The notes below the pieces were generated by a model. That model was not told where the DNA came from. It saw only the letters and a program-made list of their open reading frames with translations, and did no database searches. From Chloroflexota bacterium (GTDB lineage Bacteria > Chloroflexota > Dehalococcoidia > Lucifugimonadales > UBA2962): a stretch of 64,000 bases of DNA. The stretch lies in NCBI GenBank assembly GCA_002699485.1, contig PAAV01000052.1, positions 1-64,000 on the forward strand. The letters run 5' to 3'. Position numbers and translations under genes: made by a program. This document shows, piece after piece, positions 46,709 to 54,003 of the stretch. How positions within the stretch are numbered: position 1 is the stretch's first letter; the number at the start of each line of letters is the position of its first letter.

Positions 46709-47161
46709 TTGCATTTAATAATTGACGGCTATCATGCCGATTCAAAAAAGATTAGCGATAAATCGGTCGTATATGATTTTTTGAATAAACACCCAAAAGA
46801 AATTGAAATGACAAAATTAATCGAGCCACAGGTATATGTTTACAGAGGTGAAAAAAAACAAGACTGGGGTATTTCAGGATTCGTATTAATTGCAGAAAGT
46901 CATATTAGTGTCCATACGTTTCCAGATCGAGGGTATATAAATATCGATATATTTTCTTGCAAAAATTTCGACATCACTAAATCTGAAAAGCAGGTAAAAA
47001 AGATTTTCAACATAAATCAAATTAAATCAGTGGTGATAGATCGGGGAATTGATTTTGAAGATCCTGAGGAGATGATGCGCGAGATGAGCAATAGCCGTAC
47101 GAACTTATCGGCTCAAGTGATGAGCAACAAAGAGAAAAAGTCTGGTTACACTAATGACTAA
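46709..47161 (+). CDS. speD: S-adenosylmethionine decarboxylase proenzyme
   Basis: SpeD makes decarboxylated AdoMet for spermidine synthesis. This is the short bacterial SpeH-type, 150 aa. The processing site is Glu63-Ser64 in AESHISVHTFPD, Ser64 becoming the pyruvoyl group. The catalytic His69 and Cys84 match the T. maritima enzyme positions. The TTG start is preceded by AGGGG. The agmatinase gene overlaps its end by 8 bases, so the two are translated together. The upstream 255-base gap is AT-rich, with only a small hairpin (GAGG...CCTC, near 46636). Confidence 0.94.
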   Translation: MHLIIDGYHADSKKISDKSVVYDFLNKHPKEIEMTKLIEPQVYVYRGEKKQDWGISGFVLIAESHISVHTFPDRGYINIDIFSCKNFDITKSEKQVKKIFNINQIKSVVIDRGIDFEDPEEMMREMSNSRTNLSAQVMSNKEKKSGYTND

Positions 47162-48008
47162 TTTTCTAGGTTATGCTCCTTCAGAGGTTGATCTAGATTC
47201 AGCTAAAGCCGTTATTATTCCTGTACCTTATGATGCTACGACTTCCTATAAGAATGGAGCGAGATATGGGCCAGAGGCAATAATACGGGCATCTTTACAA
47301 TTAGAAGATTATGATCTCGAACTTGATGGTGATGTTTCATCTCAAGGAATATTTACCACTCCGAGTTTGCCAGTTATTGTTGACGGGCCGAAACAAATGA
47401 TTGACTTGGTAGAAATCGAAGTTTCTAAATACATTAGTAAAGGTAAAATCATTGGAGTCTTAGGAGGAGAACACAGTATAAGTTTAGGGGCCATCAAGGC
47501 TTTTAAGGAAACTTATTCTGACTTTTCGGTACTTTACTTGGATGCTCACAGTGATATGAGGCAAAGTTATCAAGGAAGTCTCTTTAGTCATGCATGTACG
47601 GCTAGAAGGATTAAGGAATATGTACCTATTACATTGGCCGGCATCCGAAGTGTATCGTTGGAAGAGAAAAATTTCATTGAGCAATCATCGACCCCAATTT
47701 TTCCATGGCCGCATCATTCTAAATCGAATGCAGATTGGGTGAATAAAATACTGGGAACGTTAAAGTCGGATGTTTATATATCGATCGACTTGGATGTTTT
47801 GGACCCTTCAATTATGTCAGCCGTCGGGAATCCCGAACCTGGAGGTGTTAGTTGGCTTGAATTGATGTCTCTGTTAAGAACAGTATCAAAAACCAGGAAT
47901 ATAGTAGGCTTTGATGTTGTGGAATTATCACCTGGAGAGGGTCCAGAAAGCTGCTCTTACTTGGCGGCGAAGTTGGTTTATAAATTACTTGGCTATGTTG
48001 TTTTATGA
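47154..48008 (+). CDS. speB: Agmatinase (arginase family)
   Basis: This 284 aa ureohydrolase has the binuclear Mn ligands in GGEHSI, LDAHSDMR and SIDLDVLDPS. The N-terminal RYGPEAIIRAS and C-terminal GFDVVELSPGEGPESCSYLAAKL are typical of agmatinase. It would split agmatine to putrescine and urea. With speD this marks a polyamine pathway fed by arginine. Arginine decarboxylase and spermidine synthase are not in the window. Arginase is a less likely alternative given the SpeD partner. The start lies inside speD. Confidence 0.9.
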   Translation: MTNFLGYAPSEVDLDSAKAVIIPVPYDATTSYKNGARYGPEAIIRASLQLEDYDLELDGDVSSQGIFTTPSLPVIVDGPKQMIDLVEIEVSKYISKGKIIGVLGGEHSISLGAIKAFKETYSDFSVLYLDAHSDMRQSYQGSLFSHACTARRIKEYVPITLAGIRSVSLEEKNFIEQSSTPIFPWPHHSKSNADWVNKILGTLKSDVYISIDLDVLDPSIMSAVGNPEPGGVSWLELMSLLRTVSKTRNIVGFDVVELSPGEGPESCSYLAAKLVYKLLGYVVL

Positions 48009-48063
48009 TTGAAAAAACAGTTCATTCATAATTGCCACATGCTAAAATCGTTTAAATAATTCT

Positions 48064-49260
48064 ATGAATATGTCAGACAACAACCCTATTTATCTAGATC
48101 ATGCTGCTACGACTCCCTTGGAACCCCAAGTGTTTGAGTCAATGAAGCCATATTTTTTTGGTAATTATGGTAATCCATCAAGCATATATACATTAGCTCA
48201 GCAAGCTCGAGAAGCCGTTGATGTTGCTCGGGATAAAGTAGCTGGAGTGCTTAATTGTAAGACTAGTGAGATTGTGTTTACCAGTGGCGGCACTGAATCA
48301 GATAATGCAGCAATCAAAGGCACTGCAATTGCCTTAAAAAATGTAGGTAATCACGTAATAACTACCGCTGTAGAACATCATGCCGTTTTGCATTCGTGTC
48401 AACAGCTGGAGCAAATGGGTTTTGAAGTCACTTATTTGCCAGTAGATGAATCTGGAAAAGTGTCTTTGTCAGATATTGAAAATGCTATAACCACAAAAAC
48501 TATTTTAGTTAGCATAATCATGGTTAACAATGAGATTGGCACCATACAGCAGATTACTGAAATCTCAAAATTAATAAAGCGAGTAGCAAGTTCTTATAAT
48601 ACCTCGATTCTCTTTCATACTGATGCTGTACAAGCAGCTGGCTATTTGGATTTAGATGTTAAACGGTTGGGGGTTGACCTGTTGAGTCTGTCAGCCCATA
48701 AATTTTATGGGCCAAAAGGAGTAGGATGTCTTTTTATAAAAAGAGGAATACCTTTTGAACCCCAGCAAGCCGGAGGTGGTCAGGAGCGTGAGCGACGATC
48801 AGGCACACTAAATGTTCCTGGGATTGTTGGTTTAGGAAATGCTATAGAATTAGCTGAAAGCCGTAGGAATATGGCTGTCATACATTGTTCCAATCTGAGA
48901 GATAAGTTGATAAAAGCATTAGTAGAGACCATACCGGGAACAAAATTGAATGGCCATGCTGTTGATAGAGTGGCGAATAACGTTAATGTGTCTTTTGAGG
49001 GAGTAGATGGAGAGCCAATTCTTTTGGGATTGGATTTTGCTGGAATTTTAGGTTCAAGTGGAAGCGCTTGTTCCTCTGCTTCACTTGAGCCATCTCACGT
49101 TTTGCTTGCAATCGGTCTTAATGCAGAAGAAGCAAGAGGAAGCCTAAGACTTACTCTTGGGTTAAATAATACAGAAGAAGAAATAGAAAAAACTTTAGAC
49201 GTTTTGACTGATCTTGTAAAAAAATTAAGAGAAATGTCCTATACTGCAGGAGTGCACTAA
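48064..49260 (+). CDS. Cysteine desulfurase (NifS/IscS family)
   Basis: This 398 aa PLP enzyme removes sulfur from cysteine for Fe-S clusters, thio-tRNAs or selenium delivery. PLP Lys is in [14 protein letters not shown], His in VEHHAVLHS, and the persulfide Cys in the loop [18 protein letters not shown]. The N-terminus [15 protein letters not shown] is standard. The start is ATG 48064 (48070 is also ATG). It lies downstream of agmatinase after 55 bases. A role in selenium supply to SelD is possible, but nothing in the sequence proves it. Confidence 0.94.
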   Translation: MNMSDNNPIYLDHAATTPLEPQVFESMKPYFFGNYGNPSSIYTLAQQAREAVDVARDKVAGVLNCKTSEIVFTSGGTESDNAAIKGTAIALKNVGNHVITTAVEHHAVLHSCQQLEQMGFEVTYLPVDESGKVSLSDIENAITTKTILVSIIMVNNEIGTIQQITEISKLIKRVASSYNTSILFHTDAVQAAGYLDLDVKRLGVDLLSLSAHKFYGPKGVGCLFIKRGIPFEPQQAGGGQERERRSGTLNVPGIVGLGNAIELAESRRNMAVIHCSNLRDKLIKALVETIPGTKLNGHAVDRVANNVNVSFEGVDGEPILLGLDFAGILGSSGSACSSASLEPSHVLLAIGLNAEEARGSLRLTLGLNNTEEEIEKTLDVLTDLVKKLREMSYTAGVH

Positions 49261-49261
49261 G

Positions 49262-49768
49262 TTGTTAAGATTAATAGTTCTTTCCACAATAATGTTAATG
49301 CTCGTCGTGGCTGGTTGTGGTGATAATGATACAAAAGTTTTTGCTAAGAAAGGCAGAAATCTACAAATTGTGTATGAAGAGCCAGTTTTGGTTAAGGAAC
49401 TTTTATTTAGTTCTGGCGGAGATACTGCTCTGATTGAAGTAGATGACCCAAGTACTAGGATTGCGGCAGTCAAATTCACTATAGTGAATCAGCAAATTAA
49501 CATCCTAAAACTTAGAATAGACACAGACTCAGTATTTATTGGCAATGGAGAAAAGGCCGTAAGAATCCCTGCTTTATCTCCAACTGAAAATGCCACCACA
49601 TACGGGAGTACTGAGGGCATTAAAAAGTTCTCTCCTATTTTATGGGGAGAATTTGAAGTGCAAATGGGATATCAGGCTGCGGGCTGGATTTTTTTTGAGG
49701 TTCCAACAGGCCTCGACATAACTACTATTTGGTGGCGTGCAGCTGATGAAATTATAGGACGATTTTGA
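49262..49768 (+). CDS. Hypothetical lipoprotein (168 aa)
   Basis: I do not recognise the family. A lipoprotein signal peptide is clear (VLSTIMLMLVVAGC, lipobox Cys near residue 19), with GGAG 9 bases before the TTG start. The remaining 145 residues form a beta-rich domain with ELLFSSGGDTALIEVDDPSTRIAAVKFTI and FIGNGEKAVRIPALSP. It is close to the cysteine desulfurase stop (1 base), so it is probably in the same transcript. DUF4352-like immunoglobulin folds are a possible but unproven comparison. Confidence 0.6.
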   Translation: MLRLIVLSTIMLMLVVAGCGDNDTKVFAKKGRNLQIVYEEPVLVKELLFSSGGDTALIEVDDPSTRIAAVKFTIVNQQINILKLRIDTDSVFIGNGEKAVRIPALSPTENATTYGSTEGIKKFSPILWGEFEVQMGYQAAGWIFFEVPTGLDITTIWWRAADEIIGRF

Positions 49769-49931
49769 GTATATTATTTTGTAAAAATGATTTACTCTAT
49801 TTAAATGCAGAAAAGTTTTTGTCTGAAAGTTTCAGCCGCTGAATTTAGGCTGTTTGGTTGAGGACAAAATTTGACTAAATCGATTAGATAACAGTCAGCT
49901 TAGCGAAAATACAATTAAAACGAGGAATTTA

Positions 49932-50270
49932 ATGTCCACTATCAACGTAAGTGACACGACTTTTGAGGCTGAAGTAATATCATCAACTACACCTGTTTTG
50001 GTTGATTTTTGGGCGGAATGGTGTGGTCCGTGTAAGATGATTGGTCCGATAGTTGAAGAATTATCCGATGAATATAAAGATCAAGTTAAGTTTACCAAAG
50101 TTGACGTTGATGAAAACCCTGAAATGGCTCAGAAGTACGGTGTAAGAGGCATTCCAACGCTTCTTATTTTTAACGGAGGGGCTCCAGTCGATCAATTAGT
50201 AGGAGCACTACCGAAAAAGGCCATCAAAGATAAACTTGATACTATTTTAAACAACATTAATGGGGCTTAA
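49932..50270 (+). CDS. trxA: Thioredoxin
   Basis: This 112 aa thioredoxin has the redox motif WAEWCGPCKMIGP near residue 30, the cis-Pro in GIPTLLIFNGG near 78, and a normal fold length. It reduces protein disulfides and would accept electrons from a TrxB such as the 14117 gene. GAGGA precedes the ATG. The 163-base upstream gap shows no clear promoter by eye. It lies directly before the tRNA-Sec gene (69 bases). It uses Cys, not Sec. Confidence 0.96.
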   Translation: MSTINVSDTTFEAEVISSTTPVLVDFWAEWCGPCKMIGPIVEELSDEYKDQVKFTKVDVDENPEMAQKYGVRGIPTLLIFNGGAPVDQLVGALPKKAIKDKLDTILNNINGA

Positions 50271-50339
50271 AGCTTCTCTAGATTGTTAATGGTATGAATA
50301 TGACAATTGGTTTCAGGGATCAAGCGAAGCCGTATTTTT

Positions 50340-50434
50340 GGGAGTGAATGGGTCCTGGTGGGCCCCTCGATCTTCAAAATCGTTGGCTCCGGCCCTTCGG
50401 CTGGAACGGTGGGTTCGACTCCCTCGCACTCCCG
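50340..50434 (+). tRNA. selC: tRNA-Sec (anticodon TCA)
   Basis: This 95-base gene folds as tRNA-Sec. The acceptor GGGAGTG pairs with CACTCCC, and the discriminator is G at 50434. A 6-bp D stem GGGTCC/GGGCCC has a 4-base loop. The anticodon loop CTTCAAA has TCA at 50374-50376. A long variable arm pairs CCGGCC with GGCTGG around CTTC, and a TTCGACT T-loop is present. The long D stem and large extra arm distinguish it from tRNA-Ser. There are mismatches at the eighth acceptor pair, at the base of the anticodon stem, and one U-U in the T stem. The 3' CCA is not encoded. Confidence 0.9.
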
Positions 50435-50444
50435 CCGCTACGAC

Positions 50445-51260
50445 TTACTGTGCTATTACGCCCCCGTCAATTACTAATTCCGATCCTGTTATATATGAAG
50501 ATTCATCAGATGCAAGAAATACTATTCCCATAGCTATTTCTTCCGATTCAGCAAATCTTCCAAGAGGTATTTGTGATGTTCGGTCCGAATGTAACTCTGG
50601 GTTTGTAAACAATTCCGTCGTAAGAGGTGTTTTAGTAAAACCAGGATGAATTGAATTAACCCTTATGTTCTCTGGCGAATATTGCACAGCTGCAGCTTTA
50701 GTTAGCTGTCGTACGGCTCCTTTTGCTGCTTGATAGGATGTCACGGTGTGCGTTCCTACTATGCCATGTATTGATGATACGTTTATTACAGAACCACCTT
50801 TTTGCTTCCTTAATAAGGGAATAGCATGCTTCATGCCTAGCAAGACACCTTGAGCATGAACTTTAAGCTGAGATTCTAAGCCTTCAACAGTAGTATATTC
50901 AACCATAAGAGCTTCTTCAGGACTGCGCGCGTCTGTTACAGATGAATCGTAATTAGGTATTCCTGTTCCAGCATTATTCACCAAAACATCAAGCTTCCCT
51001 TCTACTGATTCTATTGACTTATATGCTGAGACCCAGTTGTCTTCGTTTGTAACATCTAAGTGTATGTAACGCGCATATCCCCCCATTTGGTTTATTTGCT
51101 GAGCCGTTTCTTCACCCATATCGTCACTTATATCGCCAATTATTGTCTTGGCTCCTTCCTCGGCACATTTCCACGCCGCTGCACCTCCGATGCCTTGTAT
51201 TTCGTCTGATAATCCGGTAGCCGCACCCGTTATTAATATAACTTTATTATTTAATCGCAT
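50445..51260 (-). CDS. SDR-family oxidoreductase with insertion in the cofactor loop
   Basis: This 271 aa short-chain dehydrogenase has the NAG-type NNAGTG, a catalytic Ser in NVSSIHG and YxxxK in SYQAAKGA. The C-terminal signature ITGSELVIDGG is also present. The N-terminal cofactor motif, normally TGxxxGIG, reads TGAATGLSDEIQGIGG, so about seven residues are inserted between the halves. Whether cofactor binding is preserved is unclear. Likely role: oxidation of a secondary alcohol with NAD(P). Its stop lies 10 bases after the tRNA-Sec end, in convergent orientation. Confidence 0.85.
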   Translation of the reverse strand: MRLNNKVILITGAATGLSDEIQGIGGAAAWKCAEEGAKTIIGDISDDMGEETAQQINQMGGYARYIHLDVTNEDNWVSAYKSIESVEGKLDVLVNNAGTGIPNYDSSVTDARSPEEALMVEYTTVEGLESQLKVHAQGVLLGMKHAIPLLRKQKGGSVINVSSIHGIVGTHTVTSYQAAKGAVRQLTKAAAVQYSPENIRVNSIHPGFTKTPLTTELFTNPELHSDRTSQIPLGRFAESEEIAMGIVFLASDESSYITGSELVIDGGVIAQ

Positions 51261-51399
51261 AGTATTCTTTAGTTAGGTTGTTTTAAGATTAAACTGATTG
51301 ACAAAAATCAATCACCAAATGTTTTACTATCATGGACTATTTGACCTTGAAAGTCTATGTTTCTAAACTTTTGTATATAATTTGTTCGGGGAATTTTAA

Positions 51400-52554
51400 A
51401 TGAAATTTGGCTTAATGTATGAGACTCAAAGTCCGCTTATTGACGGGGAAGTTGATGAAAAAGCTTTAATCGAAAGTACTATTGAGCAATGGGTGTTAGC
51501 CGATGAACTCGGATATGACTATATATGGCTTGTAGAGCATCACTTTCTAGACACATTTTCGATATCTTCAAGTCCGGATATCCTTTATGGCGCTGCTAGC
51601 CGACTAACTAAAAACATCCGACTAGGTTTTGGAGTTGTGATTTTGCCACAACACCACCCAGTTAGAGTGGCTGAAAAAATTGCAATGGTGGATCAGTTAT
51701 CGAATGGCCGTGTGGATTTTGGAACGGGTAGAGGAGGAGCATACGAGCAAGTGGGTTTAAATGTTGACCCGAGGTCGAGTAGATCTATGTGGGAAGAAGC
51801 ACTAAGCATGATTCCAAAGATGTGGCGAAAAGGTGAATTTACATGGGAAGGTGAACATTGGAACATACCTGCCAGAAACGTAATACCCAAGCCTTTGCAA
51901 AATCCCCATCCACCGATGTGGCTAGCTGGCATGCAGCCGGAAACATATCGTATCGCTGCAGAAAAAGGGTTAGGTGTCTTATCATTATCAACTGGAGCAC
52001 CAGCTGAGATGGCACCATATATAAAAGAGTATAAAGAAAATATTCGAAACGCTAATCCTGTAGGTGATATGGTTAATGATCAATGGGCTCATTTAGCGGT
52101 ATCGCATTGTGGAGAAGACGATAAACTTGCTAAAGATACGGCTGTGGCTGCGTTAAAAAGCTTTTTCGGGCCAGATCGTCCATATACCAAAGGAGAGGGG
52201 GATGTTTACAAGCAGCTTATCAAAGCTTGGGGAGGGGTCCCAGACCATCTTAAAAACCAATTCAGCTGGGTGCTTAAAGAAGAAGAGGGTAGTGTCCCTA
52301 AATCTAGGGAAGCTAGAGAAACATCAGTTAAGCCATCAGGTATAGATGGCTTTGATAGCGATACACTATCAGAAAGAGGTGTAATAATCGCTGGAGACCC
52401 AGAGTCATGTAAAGAAGGTGTTCGGATTCATCAAGAAGCAGGCGAAGATCAGGTTTTGTTGCTTATGCAATTAGATACTATCCCACATGAAGAAGTGATT
52501 AATTCCATTAAATTATTCGGTAAAGAAGTTATGCCGGAATTCAAGTCTGATTAG
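51400..52554 (+). CDS. LLM-class flavin-dependent oxidoreductase
   Basis: This 384 aa luciferase-like monooxygenase-fold protein has a beta-strand start MKFGLMYETQSP, HHFLDTFSISSSPDILYGAASRLTKNIRLGFGVV, HPVRVAEKIAMVDQLSNGRVDFGTGRGG, and an AGDPESCKEGVRIHQEAGEDQVLLLMQ tail. It uses FMN or F420, and the substrate is not known. Such enzymes are common in SAR202-like genomes and probably oxidise recalcitrant organic matter. GGGGA precedes the ATG. The small membrane protein gene follows after 15 bases. Confidence 0.88.
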   Translation: MKFGLMYETQSPLIDGEVDEKALIESTIEQWVLADELGYDYIWLVEHHFLDTFSISSSPDILYGAASRLTKNIRLGFGVVILPQHHPVRVAEKIAMVDQLSNGRVDFGTGRGGAYEQVGLNVDPRSSRSMWEEALSMIPKMWRKGEFTWEGEHWNIPARNVIPKPLQNPHPPMWLAGMQPETYRIAAEKGLGVLSLSTGAPAEMAPYIKEYKENIRNANPVGDMVNDQWAHLAVSHCGEDDKLAKDTAVAALKSFFGPDRPYTKGEGDVYKQLIKAWGGVPDHLKNQFSWVLKEEEGSVPKSREARETSVKPSGIDGFDSDTLSERGVIIAGDPESCKEGVRIHQEAGEDQVLLLMQLDTIPHEEVINSIKLFGKEVMPEFKSD

Positions 52555-52569
52555 ATTAATAAGGTATTT

Positions 52570-52836
52570 ATGATAAAACCCTATGTAAAAAACTGGATAT
52601 TAACTATCATTGATAGCCCATTATCATGGAGTACGATTGGCTTTGTTACTGGGTTAGCTTTAGGAGCCAATCTAGCTTCTATGTGGATAATGTTTTTGGC
52701 CTTGATATGCTATCTGGTTTTATTACGCTACCACGGTGTTGCGAACCCATTGACCGAAACTAAATTGTTTGCGACTGGACCTAGTTTTTTGATTTGTTGG
52801 GTATTCGGATTTATGGTAAATGGTTGGGCTTTTTAA
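52570..52836 (+). CDS. Small hypothetical membrane protein (88 aa)
   Basis: I do not recognise this protein. It has two to three hydrophobic spans (WSTIGFVTGLALGANLASMWIMFLALICYLVLL, FLICWVFGFMVNGWAF) and a short basic N-terminus. AAGG is near the ATG. It follows the LLM oxidoreductase gene closely on the same strand, so co-expression is likely. The stop is 23 bases from the convergent glycerate kinase stop. Confidence 0.55.
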   Translation: MIKPYVKNWILTIIDSPLSWSTIGFVTGLALGANLASMWIMFLALICYLVLLRYHGVANPLTETKLFATGPSFLICWVFGFMVNGWAF

Positions 52837-52859
52837 TTTAATTGTATTGGTGAATTAAA

Positions 52860-54002
52860 TTACTGGATCCTGGTACCAACAATTATCGTTCTAATTATTT
52901 CTTCAGTAGTTTTTGATATCAATTCATGGGCGTTTTCAGAGGCCTCTTCTAATGTCATTGGACGTGGAAGTATTGAAAATGCTGCATCGATCCCGTGATC
53001 ATGGACTAACTCATATTCTGCTCCGAGGGAACCCGATAAGCTCACTACGGGAATGTTTTTTGATTTACCCACTTTTGCTGCGCCAATGGGAGCTTTAGAA
53101 TAGACTGTTTGAAAATCCATTTGGCCTTCACCTGTAATCAGTAAATCAGCACCCTCTATTTTTTCATCAAATTCTAAGGTTTCTAAAACTATATCTATAC
53201 CTTTTTTCAACGAGGCATTTAAAAATGCAACCATGCCTCCTCCGAGTCCGCCCGCGGCGCCTGCTCCTGGCATATGTTTTATTTCTTTATTTAGATCTCG
53301 ATGTACGACGTGAGAAAAATGTTGTAATGCACTGTCTAGCACAGTTATCATTTCTTGAGACGCACCCTTTTGTGGGCCATATACAGCAGAAGCTCCTTCA
53401 GGGCCGCACATTGGGTTATCCACGTCGCATGCCACATTGAACTTACTTTCTAATATTCTGGGATCTAATCCAGACATATCGATAGTGTCTAAGTGTTTTA
53501 GATTAAAACCTCCAAGTTCAATTTCCTTCCCAGATGAATTCAATAATTTTATTCCTAAAGCTTGAGCTAACCCTGCTCCAGCATCATTGGTTGCACTTCC
53601 ACCAATACCTACAATGAATTCCCTGTAGCCTTTGTCCAAAGCTTTAGAGATGATCTCTCCCAACCCATATGTTGTCGATTTGTAAGGATCTAAATCTTTA
53701 GGTTTTATCAAAGTGAGACCGGATGTGCTTGCCATTTCCACTATTGCTGTTTTTTGGTCTGATAATGCTCCCCAATTCGCTTTGACTTTTGATCCCAATG
53801 GCCCGGTTACTTTTTCAGTTATAATATCGCCGCCCATCACATCTATTAGAGTTTCTAGCGTGCCGTCTCCGCCATCAGCAATTGGAATAAGTACGGTTTC
53901 GCAATCAGGCATAACAGATTTCACGCCTGACTCTATGGCCTTAGCTGCGTTCATGGCTGTTATGCTTCCTTTGAAAGCTTGAGGTGATATTACAATTTTC
54001 AT
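52860..54002 (-). CDS. Glycerate kinase
   Basis: This 380 aa kinase phosphorylates glycerate (2- or 3-phosphoglycerate product). The type I motifs are KIVISPQAFKGSITA, ADGGDGTLETL, GIGGSATNDAGAG, and ISGEG-like LLITGEGQMD. The track starts at 54053, but ATG 54002 gives the family's standard N-terminus MKIVISPQAFKGS. Its start is 1 base beyond the aminopeptidase stop (TGA 54006-54004), so translation is coupled. It is the end of a five-gene leftward run from tyrA. Confidence 0.92.
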   Translation of the reverse strand: MKIVISPQAFKGSITAMNAAKAIESGVKSVMPDCETVLIPIADGGDGTLETLIDVMGGDIITEKVTGPLGSKVKANWGALSDQKTAIVEMASTSGLTLIKPKDLDPYKSTTYGLGEIISKALDKGYREFIVGIGGSATNDAGAGLAQALGIKLLNSSGKEIELGGFNLKHLDTIDMSGLDPRILESKFNVACDVDNPMCGPEGASAVYGPQKGASQEMITVLDSALQHFSHVVHRDLNKEIKHMPGAGAAGGLGGGMVAFLNASLKKGIDIVLETLEFDEKIEGADLLITGEGQMDFQTVYSKAPIGAAKVGKSKNIPVVSLSGSLGAEYELVHDHGIDAAFSILPRPMTLEEASENAHELISKTTEEIIRTIIVGTRIQ

Positions 54003-54003
54003 T

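Noticed and set aside
50338-50649. 103 aa and 61 aa plus-strand ORFs
   Set aside because: They overlap the tRNA-Sec gene and the SDR gene in the wrong frame.
51341-51381. TTGACC and TATAAT ahead of the LLM oxidoreductase
   Set aside because: The hexamers are 29 bases apart, too far for a single promoter.
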